Virus record (IMG/VR): IMGVR_UViG_3300046780_000429
Location: 1-38,394 of that record
Length of the DNA: 38,394 nt
Source: a virus
Direction: 5' to 3' (one strand)
The position numbers and the translations under genes were made by a program. Shown piece by piece: positions 1-8,292 of the stretch (positions within the stretch are counted from its first letter, which is position 1; every line of letters starts with the position of its first letter). Under the pieces are notes generated by a model. The model saw only the letters and a list, made by a program, of their open reading frames with translations, ran no database searches and was not told the DNA's origin.

Positions 1-107
1 ATAATCATCCTTCTGAAAGCTCAAATTCCATTAAATTATTAATGGAAGGATTATTAAATACATTGAATGGCTTTGGAGAGAATAAAGATGCCGCTAAAGA
101 CGCTTGA
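1..107 (+). CDS. 3' end of the 99-aa gene at 38075-38374 (contig overlap)
   Basis: This is the duplicated tail of the gene whose full copy is at 38075-38374. It is an artefact of where the circle was opened, not a second gene. It ends at the TGA at 105-107, 19 bases past the start of the next gene at 88, so the two genes overlap. Confidence 0.9.
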   Translation, partial: NHPSESSNSIKLLMEGLLNTLNGFGENKDAAKDA

Positions 108-127
108 AGAACATAATAAAGAAACAA
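1..127. repeat. Terminal direct repeat, left copy (circular contig overlap)
   Basis: These 127 bases are identical to 38268-38394. A 127-base exact end overlap is what a k-mer assembler leaves when it closes a circle, so this most likely marks a complete circular or terminally redundant phage genome and not a biological repeat. A true 127-bp packaged terminal repeat cannot be excluded from sequence alone. Confidence 0.95.
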
Positions 128-276
128 GAATTCGTTATGAGGAACGCGGTCATAATGGTATTGCGTGTCCAAAATGCGAGAATGAATTAAGTGATACAGG
201 GATATTTTATAAAACTTTACCTGCTACACAAGGGATTGAATGTCTGAAATGTGAATATAGAGGAGAAAGATATTAA
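88..276 (+). CDS. Small zinc-ribbon protein, paralogue of the next gene
   Basis: A 62-residue protein of unknown function. Two CxxC pairs (CPKC and CLKC) form a probable zinc ribbon. I chose ATG 88 over the upstream ATG at 67 because GGAGAG lies 8 bases before it. It shares MxLKTLEEHN at the start, NGIxCPxC in the middle and YxGERY at the end with the gene at 278, so the two are tandem duplicates. It belongs to the long rightward small-gene operon. Confidence 0.75.
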   Translation: MPLKTLEEHNKETRIRYEERGHNGIACPKCENELSDTGIFYKTLPATQGIECLKCEYRGERY

Positions 277-277
277 T

Positions 278-478
278 ATGTTATTAAAGACACTTGAGGA
301 ACACAATAATCGCGCACTAGAGGCGCACACCTTATTACAAGTGGGAAGTAATAATGGGATTGAATGTCCAAATTGTAAATGCGAATTATTTGACAGCCAA
401 CATCTTGTATTGTTGAGTAATCCACCTAGGTATAAGATATTTTATAAAAACTGTGATTATACTGGAGAGAGATACTAA
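278..478 (+). CDS. Small zinc-ribbon-like protein, diverged duplicate
   Basis: A 66-residue paralogue of the gene at 88. The first knuckle is kept (CPNC, with one more Cys), but in the second knuckle the first Cys is replaced by Tyr (YKNC), so metal binding may be weakened. The start at 278 follows a GGAGA site; the ATG at 251 lies inside the previous gene. Its stop overlaps the ATG of the next gene by one base. Confidence 0.72.
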   Translation: MLLKTLEEHNNRALEAHTLLQVGSNNGIECPNCKCELFDSQHLVLLSNPPRYKIFYKNCDYTGERY

Positions 479-993
479 TGCCGCTAAGTAAAGAAGAGTT
501 GGAGGAAATACAAAAATTAGTCGAAGATGGTGAATTCAAAGCAGATGGCTATGGATTTATGGTTATAACATGCGCTGAATTAGATGAAATTCTTGCGAGA
601 TTTTTAGATAAAAGCATATCCAAAGATACCGAGCCTAAGCCGGTAGTTACAGATACCAATAAACTATTACCATGTCCGTTTTGTAACGGTAATCCAGCGG
701 TATTTGATAATGGATCTATTCCAGGTTGGACATATATAAAATGCAATCAGTGTGGGATTAAAGGCAACTATTGTCGCGATAGTAAGAGAGCTATAGAAGA
801 ATGGAACACGCGCGTAACGCCTAAGGTTAGTGTGGAACAAGTGAAGGGAATGATTCAGGAAAAAATAGAAGTTAATAAGGATATTATTAGAGGATGCCCT
901 TATCAACTTAAAGATACAATGGATTTATTCGAGGCTTGCAGAATAGAATTAGAAGGTGTGCTCAAAGAAATCAGCGAGGCAGAGAATGTTTAA
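478..993 (+). CDS. Lar-like restriction alleviation protein with C-terminal extension
   Basis: 171 residues. The central part matches the Lar family: LLPCPFCNGNPAVF at about 63-76 with Cys66 and Cys69, a second pair Cys89/Cys92, then the typical end AIEEWNTR near residue 112. Lar of the Rac prophage lowers type I restriction of unmodified DNA by promoting modification, so this is a candidate anti-restriction factor for the incoming genome. Known Lar proteins are short single zinc-ribbon proteins. Here about 60 N-terminal and 55 C-terminal residues flank the ribbon and have no role I can assign. The family call is firm; function in this host is inferred. Confidence 0.75.
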   Translation: MPLSKEELEEIQKLVEDGEFKADGYGFMVITCAELDEILARFLDKSISKDTEPKPVVTDTNKLLPCPFCNGNPAVFDNGSIPGWTYIKCNQCGIKGNYCRDSKRAIEEWNTRVTPKVSVEQVKGMIQEKIEVNKDIIRGCPYQLKDTMDLFEACRIELEGVLKEISEAENV

Positions 994-1213
994 AAGAATG
1001 TTTAAAAAAAAGGAAGAACAAAAGGAAAAGACAAAAGAAATATATGTGTGCGGTAATGGCCATCAATGTACTATAGAGCATGCTTGGTTTCGCTTAAAGA
1101 CAAGAAAAATTGAAATTATATTTTGTCTTGATTGTATTGTTGATAAAGTACAGCAGGCTGGTATGCAACTTAAAAAGGTAGAGGTAGAGAATGACGGCAG
1201 ACCAAATACTTAA
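986..1213 (+). CDS. Hypothetical zinc-ribbon protein
   Basis: 75 residues with a very basic, Lys-rich first 20 residues and two Cys pairs (CGNGHQC and CLDC) that could bind one zinc. I chose ATG 986, which overlaps the end of the Lar gene by 8 bases; a start at 998 is also possible. It overlaps the next gene by 23 bases. No family recognised. Confidence 0.65.
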   Translation: MFKRMFKKKEEQKEKTKEIYVCGNGHQCTIEHAWFRLKTRKIEIIFCLDCIVDKVQQAGMQLKKVEVENDGRPNT

Positions 1214-1388
1214 AGAATATAAGCGCTGGTTAGAAGAATTAATTTCATACAATGATGAATTAATAAAACATTACGCTGATAAGCCAGAATATTCTACGGA
1301 AGGATTTAGTAAAATGAGGAATTGTGCATATATATGCTTATTTAATTTAAACTATTTTGAAAACAAAGGTGACAGCGATGCAAGTTGA
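1191..1388 (+). CDS. Hypothetical small helical protein
   Basis: 65 residues, predicted mostly helical and rich in charged residues, with two Cys near the centre (CAYIC). It starts inside the 3' end of the previous gene, which suggests translational coupling. No family recognised. Confidence 0.6.
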   Translation: MTADQILKEYKRWLEELISYNDELIKHYADKPEYSTEGFSKMRNCAYICLFNLNYFENKGDSDAS

Positions 1389-1393
1389 AAATA

Positions 1394-1534
1394 ATGCGTA
1401 AGTGCAAAATATGTGACGCTAAATCACAATATGAATTCTGTCATTTATGTGCCGAATACATTATTAGATTATTAAAAAATACGGTACCAAATGAAGTTGA
1501 TCGTATGGTAGAAATTATGAGGACATGGCAATGA
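1394..1534 (+). CDS. Hypothetical 46-aa zinc-knuckle protein
   Basis: A short reading frame starting MRKCKICDAK, with two pairs, CKIC and CHLC, spaced like a small treble-clef zinc knuckle, and then a helix. It fills the gap between genes at 1191 and 1525 and overlaps the next gene by 10 bases, matching the packing of its neighbours. No strong Shine-Dalgarno site is seen before ATG 1394. Unknown function. Confidence 0.6.
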   Translation: MRKCKICDAKSQYEFCHLCAEYIIRLLKNTVPNEVDRMVEIMRTWQ

Positions 1535-1722
1535 TTAAAAAAGAAGTCCGCTTTAAATTACCCGATGACAGCCCTGTATCTCCAAGAGATAGGTCTAAAC
1601 GTAGGCAGAGACTTGATCCTAATGAGGTAAAACAAGAGTTGGATAAATTCAAAGAGTTGACTATAGATACTAGTGTACCGGATACTGATCCATTTATTAT
1701 GACTCCGAGGCATGGTAAATAA
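1525..1722 (+). CDS. Hypothetical small basic protein
   Basis: 65 residues, with a basic stretch (RDRSKRRQRL) near residues 22-31. The start could be ATG 1525 or ATG 1531; GAGG lies just before the first, and the second overlaps the previous stop. Its last base is the first base of the next ATG (TAATG). No family recognised. Confidence 0.6.
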   Translation: MAMIKKEVRFKLPDDSPVSPRDRSKRRQRLDPNEVKQELDKFKELTIDTSVPDTDPFIMTPRHGK

Positions 1723-2003
1723 TGGCTACTGATTATGTTTATGTGTGTGATGCTTGTAAGACAAAAACATATACAAATATAAGGCGTAGTATAAGAGCAT
1801 GGAATGTTCCCGAAATTTTAGCTTTCTTTGAAAAGCATCAGTCTATCTTGTGTAGTATTGTTTATTTAGAAGAATCAGGTATGGGCTCATTACGCGAAGA
1901 ATACATGGAAGAAACTTATAAAGAAGATGAGGTTAAATATTTTGATGAAATTCTTAGAGGGTATTATAATCCTTCATTAATTACGTCGAGGAATAAGAAA
2001 TGA
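1722..2003 (+). CDS. Hypothetical protein with N-terminal CxxC
   Basis: 93 residues; CDAC at 9-12 is the only Cys pair, followed by an acidic C-terminal half rich in Glu and Tyr. It overlaps the next gene by 4 bases (ATGA). Function unknown; metal or thiol chemistry is possible but not shown. Confidence 0.6.
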   Translation: MATDYVYVCDACKTKTYTNIRRSIRAWNVPEILAFFEKHQSILCSIVYLEESGMGSLREEYMEETYKEDEVKYFDEILRGYYNPSLITSRNKK

Positions 2004-2257
2004 CGCGCTATATTCCTAATTACATTGTGGATGCGTCATTTACTTCATTGGTATTTAAAAATGGACGCACTATTTTTGAAAAGATTGCGCAATATATTAA
2101 GCATCCTTGGAAATGCTCTACTTATCTTGATAAGTTAGAATATGTTCATCGAGGAAAAATGCATAGCATATATGCAGATAGAATATGCTTTGTTTGTAAT
2201 AAGAAAGAGAATCGATTATTGGTTTATCAAGAGGTGAAAAATGACGGGTCTAACTAG
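2000..2257 (+). CDS. Hypothetical protein
   Basis: 85 residues, basic, with a single CFVC pair near the C-terminus. It starts at an ATGA overlap with the previous gene and overlaps the next by 17 bases. No family recognised. Confidence 0.6.
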   Translation: MTRYIPNYIVDASFTSLVFKNGRTIFEKIAQYIKHPWKCSTYLDKLEYVHRGKMHSIYADRICFVCNKKENRLLVYQEVKNDGSN

Positions 2258-2411
2258 AAAAGAATTTAGGAAAATGTATCCTGATGTTAAGGAAGGTGAC
2301 GATAAAGACATTATCGGACTATTTGAATTTGTAGATACCCACAATAGAGAAGTTATTAAAAGCTGCAAATTTACTAATGTAGCTAATGCAATCTACGAGG
2401 TGGTGAAATAA
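2241..2411 (+). CDS. Hypothetical 56-aa protein
   Basis: A short frame starting MTGLTRKEFRKMYPDV. GAGG lies 6 bases before ATG 2241. It begins inside the end of the previous gene and its TAA shares its last base with the next ATG (TAATG). That packing and the ribosome site support a real gene. Unknown function. Confidence 0.65.
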   Translation: MTGLTRKEFRKMYPDVKEGDDKDIIGLFEFVDTHNREVIKSCKFTNVANAIYEVVK

Positions 2412-2830
2412 TGCAAATAGATTCTATTGAATATAAGGATTTTGATAGTATAAAAAATTTATTAATTAATAATTATACATGTAGTGATGAAGATATAAAG
2501 CATATTGAATATGATCCACAATTAGATCTTTATGATCCAATTGAAAGAACCAAGTTAGGATTAGATGATGTTATTATTGTAATTAGGCAAGCATGGTGCG
2601 ATTCTACCTTAATATTTTTACTTCAAACCATAATTAAAGTTCTTGATCCTTTGATATCTAACAATAGATTATGCACAAAAAAGAGGATGGAGATTCCAAA
2701 AAGATACCGGGTAGGAAAACTTAAAATAGAGATTGGCTCCAGAAGCGCAGAGGAATCAATAGAAAATTCAGGTGAGTCTTGGTATACAACTCTTTATAAG
2801 GTATCTTTACCCGTTAGGATAATATGGTGA
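2411..2830 (+). CDS. Hypothetical 139-aa protein
   Basis: A mixed alpha/beta protein with an acidic first half (DPQLDLYDPIE) and a hydrophobic stretch near 74-90, too short and mixed to call a membrane span. The next gene follows after 4 bases. No family recognised. Confidence 0.6.
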   Translation: MQIDSIEYKDFDSIKNLLINNYTCSDEDIKHIEYDPQLDLYDPIERTKLGLDDVIIVIRQAWCDSTLIFLLQTIIKVLDPLISNNRLCTKKRMEIPKRYRVGKLKIEIGSRSAEESIENSGESWYTTLYKVSLPVRIIW

Positions 2831-2834
2831 AATA

Positions 2835-3110
2835 ATGACAAAAATAGTAAACGAAAAAATAGACTCTGAATTGTTCTTACCATTTGTTAAACTATATGAA
2901 GATAGGCTGTCTGAAACTTGGCGTAAGTTCTCTCGTAATATTTATTATGACAAGGATCATTGCTTTAAAATGTCATGCTATGCGAGTTTATTGGATGAGC
3001 AGATATTCATTGCTAATGGCAGCCTTGAGCAAGAAACTGGAGGAGATTTAGGTGATATTATGCTTACTTATGATCCTAGTGGAAACCCCGAGATAAGAAA
3101 GGTTAATTAA
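2835..3110 (+). CDS. Hypothetical 91-aa protein
   Basis: A small soluble-looking protein whose TAA shares its last base with the next ATG. No motif or family recognised. It lies in the small-gene operon upstream of the terminase. Confidence 0.55.
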   Translation: MTKIVNEKIDSELFLPFVKLYEDRLSETWRKFSRNIYYDKDHCFKMSCYASLLDEQIFIANGSLEQETGGDLGDIMLTYDPSGNPEIRKVN

Positions 3111-3430
3111 TGGCGAGAAATTATCCTTTTAAAGTTTATTATAGAGGCTCAGATAGTAATTATTATTTTGAGAGGCATAAAGAGCAGCGTGGTGGATTCT
3201 GCTATACGGTTGAATTTACTCTTATTGATATAAGGGATAGTGAAAGATTATCAAATCCAAATAATCCTGATTATGTTAAAATAAAATGGTGTTATCCAAC
3301 AAAAGATATGATGCTAGAAGCAATGGTTGAACTGAATAAAATCGTACCATTGCAGACCGTCTGGGTAATAAAGAATTTTATTAGAAAGGATTGCTGGCAT
3401 AAGGATTATTTTAAAGAGATTAAAAAATAA
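3110..3430 (+). CDS. Hypothetical 106-aa protein
   Basis: Rich in Tyr, Phe and Arg in the first 40 residues. Its TAA shares a base with the next ATG, so translation is probably coupled. No family recognised. Confidence 0.58.
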   Translation: MARNYPFKVYYRGSDSNYYFERHKEQRGGFCYTVEFTLIDIRDSERLSNPNNPDYVKIKWCYPTKDMMLEAMVELNKIVPLQTVWVIKNFIRKDCWHKDYFKEIKK

Positions 3431-3786
3431 TGCACATAAATATTAAAAAACCATTTTTTGTATTTCAATTTACTACACCTTCCTATCGTCGTAAGAAATC
3501 AAACTGGAAAGATAATGGATTATGGTATTTTCGTATTCAGATAGGGCGCTTGGTAAAACCGTGGTTTCATTATCATAGGTTTAAATATCCAAAAAGTGGA
3601 ATTGGTGTAAAAATACGACTAACTGATTATGAAATTATCGAGAAAATAAAAGAAGAATTATGGATAGGTTTTTATCAAGGTCAAAGATGTGATATATCTC
3701 CAGATGAACAGAAAGGAAAGCATTTAACCTATACGTATTTGCTGGATTTTGTATCGCGGATTCAACAAAGAAATAATTTGGAATAA
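3430..3786 (+). CDS. Hypothetical basic, aromatic-rich protein
   Basis: 118 residues, strongly basic in the first 60 (SYRRKKSNW and similar), with many Trp, Tyr and Phe, which would suit nucleic-acid or protein contact, but no fold is recognised. It overlaps the preceding gene by one base. Confidence 0.58.
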   Translation: MHINIKKPFFVFQFTTPSYRRKKSNWKDNGLWYFRIQIGRLVKPWFHYHRFKYPKSGIGVKIRLTDYEIIEKIKEELWIGFYQGQRCDISPDEQKGKHLTYTYLLDFVSRIQQRNNLE

Positions 3787-3790
3787 ATTG

Positions 3791-3979
3791 ATGAAATATA
3801 AACGAAAAAGTGATGGATTAGTAGTAGACATGGAGCGTAACGGACTTGGATATAAATACATGTATCGGTTCGTTTCTGGCAAGAGTAATGGTAAGGACAG
3901 GTATGCGACTGTTACAGGTTTTGTTGATCCTGACCACCTCAAACTTGACTGGGATGAAATGAAGGATGAATATATGTAA
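3791..3979 (+). CDS. Hypothetical 62-aa protein upstream of terminase
   Basis: It starts MKYKRKSDGL at ATG 3791; the ATG at 3749 is inside the previous gene. It ends directly before the terminase ATG at 3980. A small terminase subunit would be expected about here, but 62 residues without a visible helix-turn-helix is too little to make that call. Confidence 0.6.
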   Translation: MKYKRKSDGLVVDMERNGLGYKYMYRFVSGKSNGKDRYATVTGFVDPDHLKLDWDEMKDEYM

Positions 3980-5542
3980 ATGAGAGAATCAGCGCTAAAA
4001 CGAATTGAACAGCTAGAAAGCAAGCAACAAGCACTTATCGACCAGCATATTTTTATCGATGGCACTAACCTAACAGTGCTTAATTCAGATCCATTAATCG
4101 AATATTTCCCTTCCAATACGGGAGCAGAGTTCCACCAAGACAATACCTTTGTTCGCACTCTTATGGGCGCATTTGGAAGCGGAAAATCATCTACCTGTTG
4201 CGTTGAGATAGTAAGGCGTGCTTGTCAAATGCCGCCTTGGATAGATGGAAAGATACGTCGTAGTCGATGGGCTATCATTCGTAATACATCGGGCGAATTA
4301 AAATCAACGACCTTACAAACGTGGCTACGCTGGTTTGAAAGTTTGGGTGATGTGAAAAAGCGTGAAAAACCCTATCTTACGTATGATCACACGTTTAATG
4401 ACGGCAATGGAATTATTGAACTTCAATTACTGTTTCTGGCTTTGGATAATCCAAAAGACTTTAGAAAGTTAAAATCACTTGAGGTAACAGGTGCTTGGGT
4501 CAATGAATCATCCGAAGTGCCAAACGGAGTAATTGGATATCTCAAAGGTCGTGTTAATCATCGCTATCCACCATTAAGTTTATGTCCTGATTACTGGTGT
4601 GGAATCATTGAAGATACTAACCCGCCTGACACCGATCATCCTATGTACCGGCTATATGAAGTTGAGCGGACGCCTGGCTATAAGCTATTTAAGCAACCAC
4701 CAGGGCTTTTGTTTGATGTAGTAGGCGATAAGAAAGTTTATCGTCCTAATCCTGATTGTGACAACTTTTCGCATTTAAGTATTGATTACTATACAAAGCT
4801 TGCTGAGGGTCAAAATGAAGAATTCATCAAGGTTTATTGCTTGGGTGAGTATGGCAGCGTTATCCTCGGTAAGCGTGTTTATTTTGAGTATAACGATGAT
4901 TTGCATAGCGTGGATGATATTGATTATGTGCCAAACCTGCCTATTTATCTCGGCTGGGATTTTGGTTTAACACCGGCCTGTATTGTGTGCCAATATACCC
5001 CGCGCGGGCAGTTGAGGGCGATTAAAGAATTGATTGCTGAAGATATGGGCATTGATCAATTTGCGCGTATCGTGGTGCTTCCTTGGCTGCAAGCGACGCT
5101 TAAGGATTATAATATTGGGTGCTCATGGGGCGATCCTGCGGGCAATATTCGCGTTGAAACTGACGAGTCAACATGTTTTGATAGTTTGTCAGAAGTAGGG
5201 CTTGGCAGTGAGCCTGCAAGTACGAATGCTATTGTAAAACGACTAGAAAGTGTTAAATACTTCCTTAATCGCATGAGTGATGGGCGACCAGTCCTTCTTG
5301 TCTCAAGAAAGGGCTGTCCTGTGCTTAGAAAAGGATTTTTAGGTGGCTATCATTTCAAGCGCATAGCGGTATCGGGTGATGAAAGGTATCAAGAAGTACC
5401 CAACAAAAACCGATATAGCCATCCTCACGATGCTTTTCAATATGTGGCTATGGGGCTACGTGGCGATACGCAAAGCGAAGCGAATAAGGAAAAAATGACC
5501 GCACTTAAAGAAGCGATTTACAATAGATCATTCGTCTTATGA
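3980..5542 (+). CDS. terL: Terminase large subunit (ATPase and nuclease)
   Basis: 520 residues, full length for a TerL. It is the motor that cuts concatemeric phage DNA and pumps it through the portal. Visible landmarks: Walker A GAFGSGKS at 63-70; a Walker B-like segment GAWVNE with Glu176; and a C-terminal RNase H-fold nuclease with acidic residues in GWDFG (Asp327), GDPAG (Asp385) and HPHDAFQY (Asp484). It overlaps the portal gene by 4 bases (ATGA). The neighbouring small subunit is not recognisable. Confidence 0.95.
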   Translation: MRESALKRIEQLESKQQALIDQHIFIDGTNLTVLNSDPLIEYFPSNTGAEFHQDNTFVRTLMGAFGSGKSSTCCVEIVRRACQMPPWIDGKIRRSRWAIIRNTSGELKSTTLQTWLRWFESLGDVKKREKPYLTYDHTFNDGNGIIELQLLFLALDNPKDFRKLKSLEVTGAWVNESSEVPNGVIGYLKGRVNHRYPPLSLCPDYWCGIIEDTNPPDTDHPMYRLYEVERTPGYKLFKQPPGLLFDVVGDKKVYRPNPDCDNFSHLSIDYYTKLAEGQNEEFIKVYCLGEYGSVILGKRVYFEYNDDLHSVDDIDYVPNLPIYLGWDFGLTPACIVCQYTPRGQLRAIKELIAEDMGIDQFARIVVLPWLQATLKDYNIGCSWGDPAGNIRVETDESTCFDSLSEVGLGSEPASTNAIVKRLESVKYFLNRMSDGRPVLLVSRKGCPVLRKGFLGGYHFKRIAVSGDERYQEVPNKNRYSHPHDAFQYVAMGLRGDTQSEANKEKMTALKEAIYNRSFVL

Positions 5543-7821
5543 ATAATACAGCCTACGTCAATAATTCAGAAATCCACGATCGCGAAGTTGAAACATTCCC
5601 CGAAGATACGCTTGAAAAATTAGAAGATGAGCGGGTTAAAAAACTAGAAGATGCGGGCATCGATGAAACTTCGGTATTAAATGAAGCGCTTAAGTGCATT
5701 GCTGATTCAGATGCGAATTTTAGTGATAACAATTTACGTGGTAAGGAAGATGCGGAATTTTTATTCAGATCGCAATGGCGTGATGATGAAAGGGCAGATT
5801 TTAAGCGTAATTTTAAGCCAGCGCTTCAATTTAATAAACTACGTGATATTCACCGTAAGATTATTGGCGAGCAACGTAATAATACGCCTGCATTAAAAGT
5901 AAGGTCATTGACGGGTAATGCAGACCAACAAGCGCTTGATTTGCGCACCGATTTAGTAAAAACCATATCGTATCAATCTCGTAATAACATTGTTTATCAA
6001 ACGGCATTTGATTCTGCATTATCTAAAGGTTATGGCGCATTTCAGATAATGACAGATTATGAATCTGCAAAAAGCTCTAAGCAGATTATTAAATTTGATC
6101 GTATTGTTGACCCCTTTACCTGTGGTTTTGATCCGTCGGCAATGGAACCCACCAAGTTTGATGGTAATTATTGTTATCGACGATTAACAATGACAAAACA
6201 GCAATTTGACGCTACTTATCCTCAAATTGAATTTCCCGTTTCATTCCCTGATCCCAATTGTGTCGTTGAATTTCAATGGCAGACCGAAGATACCATTACC
6301 GTATGTGATTATTACGTCAAAGAATGGCGCAGCATTATGGTATATGAAATGGATAATGGGGAAGGAGTTGATAAGGAAGATTATGATAAGCTGAAATCTT
6401 TGCGCGATAAGGCATTAAAACATGTTATGGGGGCTCATCCTGATGATGAAATGAGAGCGCAAGCTTTGGCTGATTCTATATTGCCTCCATTGCCTGAAAT
6501 TATCTCTGAAAGACAGTCTCAAGACTATAAAATAATGCACTATCGCTTGATTTTAGGGAAAATCATTGAATTTTCAGAATGGCCAAGTAAATACTTGCCT
6601 ATTATTTTTGTAGATGGCGATTCTTATTGGCTAGAAGGTAAGCAATATACGCGCTCATTTATTGCTGACGCTAAAGATGCACAACGCTTTGTTAATTATA
6701 TCGGGAGTGAGGCAGCAGGGCAGATAAAGAACATGACGCGCGGCCAGTATGTCGCTACACCCAAACAAGTTATAGGGCATGAGGATTTATGGCGTAATCC
6801 AGAAGTACAGGTAGGCGCATTAGTCGCTAATCCTGATCCTTTGGTGCCTGGTTCATTGCCGCGTAAAGACCCACCCAGTGAAATACCGCAATCCCTTTTG
6901 TTACATTTTCAACGCGCAACAAATGACATTAAAGAAATTGTTGGTTTTTACGATGAAAACATCGGTGCTGCTGGCGCTACGCAAAAGGACTTGTCCGGTA
7001 AGGCCGTACAAAGCCTACAATTACGTGGCGCTGCCGGTACATTCGTTTATTTTGATAATTTGGATAGGGCGATTGAGCAAAGTGGTCGTGTAGTACTTGA
7101 TTTGCTTCCTAAGATTTATGATACCGAACGAAAAGTAGTGTTAAATGCGATTGATGGTACACCGCGTAACTTAGTGTTGAATCAACAAATGGAAGATGGG
7201 AGTACGCAAAATTCGTTATTAGATGATGGTGATTATGATATTGAGATAGATACAGCGCCATCTTATGCCGTTCAAAAAGAGCAATCATTACAGATTATGA
7301 CATCCTTTGTTGCTGCATACCCTGCGGCATTCCCGTTAATTGCTGATTTAATGGCTCAAAACTGTGATTTAAATAACTTGCAACAATTTGTAAGCAGACT
7401 TCAAACACTCGTGCCGCCAGATATTATTGCTAAAGAGAAAGGTCAGCCACCACCGCCTCCTAAACCTAATCCGCAAGAACAAATGATGAAAATGCAAATG
7501 CAATTAGCAGAAGCGAAGCTTGAGGAACAAAAACAAGAAACAATGGTACGCCAGCAAAAGAATGTATTGGAAGATAAGAAGCATAGATTATCAGAGCTAC
7601 AAATGATGTTAGATGCTAAGGCATTGCAAGATAAGATGCTATCTGATAAACAAAAAGATGCGACAGAAAATCATAAAGCCGAGCTTGATTATACCGCTGC
7701 TATGGCGCGTTTAATGCATGATATTCGCTCGGAAATAAACACGCATTCACGCGAAACTACCAAAATTACGGTAAGTAATAAGGGTCGTCAATCAAAAGGT
7801 AGAAACGCACTGAACGGGTAA
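5539..7821 (+). CDS. Portal protein, P22 family
   Basis: 760 residues, close to the 725 of P22 gp1. It forms the dodecameric ring at one head vertex through which DNA enters and leaves. Typical features are the ATQKDLSGKAVQSLQLRGA stretch near 480-500, and a long C-terminal helical tail (about 640-745) rich in Gln, Met and Lys, matching the barrel of P22-type portals. A proline run (QPPPPPKP) sits at the hinge. It is coupled to terminase by an ATGA overlap. Its last 56 bases overlap the antisense resolvase gene. Confidence 0.93.
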   Translation: MNNTAYVNNSEIHDREVETFPEDTLEKLEDERVKKLEDAGIDETSVLNEALKCIADSDANFSDNNLRGKEDAEFLFRSQWRDDERADFKRNFKPALQFNKLRDIHRKIIGEQRNNTPALKVRSLTGNADQQALDLRTDLVKTISYQSRNNIVYQTAFDSALSKGYGAFQIMTDYESAKSSKQIIKFDRIVDPFTCGFDPSAMEPTKFDGNYCYRRLTMTKQQFDATYPQIEFPVSFPDPNCVVEFQWQTEDTITVCDYYVKEWRSIMVYEMDNGEGVDKEDYDKLKSLRDKALKHVMGAHPDDEMRAQALADSILPPLPEIISERQSQDYKIMHYRLILGKIIEFSEWPSKYLPIIFVDGDSYWLEGKQYTRSFIADAKDAQRFVNYIGSEAAGQIKNMTRGQYVATPKQVIGHEDLWRNPEVQVGALVANPDPLVPGSLPRKDPPSEIPQSLLLHFQRATNDIKEIVGFYDENIGAAGATQKDLSGKAVQSLQLRGAAGTFVYFDNLDRAIEQSGRVVLDLLPKIYDTERKVVLNAIDGTPRNLVLNQQMEDGSTQNSLLDDGDYDIEIDTAPSYAVQKEQSLQIMTSFVAAYPAAFPLIADLMAQNCDLNNLQQFVSRLQTLVPPDIIAKEKGQPPPPPKPNPQEQMMKMQMQLAEAKLEEQKQETMVRQQKNVLEDKKHRLSELQMMLDAKALQDKMLSDKQKDATENHKAELDYTAAMARLMHDIRSEINTHSRETTKITVSNKGRQSKGRNALNG

Positions 7822-8143
7822 ACTTGATGGGTTCTTGATCATATTCCCAAGTGATTTTATCGCTACCGTCATTGACTTTGAGCCAGTCGGCTATGCCATC
7901 TCTGATAGCTTTAAATGCGCTGACTAAATTATCGTTATCGAGTTTTTTAGGAGCTAAACGTACTAGTTTTATTTTAATAGTTGCATCCGGTGAAACCTCA
8001 ATAATTCCTCGCTTTAACCGGCAATAATAAAAGGCATCGGCACGTTGTTTCTTTACTCTATTGGCCTTGCGCGCCCAATGTTCTTTTGTGTTGGCTTCTG
8101 AAATTGTTTCTATCGGTAGTTCCATAACGATATTTCGTTGCAT
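7766..8143 (-). CDS. RusA-like Holliday junction resolvase
   Basis: 125 residues. The acidic signature LDNDNLVSAFKAIRDGIAD (Asp69, Asp71, Asp82), followed by NDGSD and a WEYDQE strand, matches the RusA endonuclease family, in which clustered Asp residues hold Mg2+ to cut four-way junctions. In phages such enzymes resolve branched DNA before packaging. ATG 8143 has a GGGG ribosome site upstream. The orientation is odd: it is the only leftward gene in the morphogenesis block, overlapping the portal's end tail to tail. A divergent non-coding stretch separates it from the scaffold gene. Confidence 0.78.
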   Translation of the reverse strand: MQRNIVMELPIETISEANTKEHWARKANRVKKQRADAFYYCRLKRGIIEVSPDATIKIKLVRLAPKKLDNDNLVSAFKAIRDGIADWLKVNDGSDKITWEYDQEPIKFTRSVRFYLLIDDPYYLP

Positions 8144-8292
8144 TCATTTCCCCTTAAGTTTGCTATTGCAGATTAATAATCATCCTGTATATCCTGTGAG
8201 TATATTGTACATAACCTGTGGATAACTATCTACCGTTATGGGGCTCTACACGAAGCCAATATCGCGGGGCGAATAGCCAAAAGGGGCAAATT
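8144..8292. other. Divergent non-coding region with a perfect DnaA box
   Basis: 149 bases between the leftward resolvase gene and the rightward scaffold gene. TGTGGATAA at 8217-8225 is the reverse complement of the DnaA-box consensus. CCTGT occurs three times (near 8184, 8193 and 8215). AGGGG at about 8281 is the ribosome site of the scaffold gene. A promoter for the resolvase must lie here or upstream of it, but I cannot pick one with confidence. Confidence 0.5.

Noticed and set aside
1-127. 127-base end repeat as a phage packaging repeat
   Set aside because: 127 is a standard assembler k-mer length and the repeat lies inside coding genes, so contig closure is the simpler reading.
3791-3979. 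Small terminase subunit directly before the large subunit
   Set aside because: Position fits, but 62 residues with no helix-turn-helix and no family likeness is not enough.
8218-8292. Upstream ATG for the scaffold gene at 8218
   Set aside because: No ribosome site; ATG 8293 has AGGGG at good spacing, and the extra residues are unlike the acidic scaffold start.
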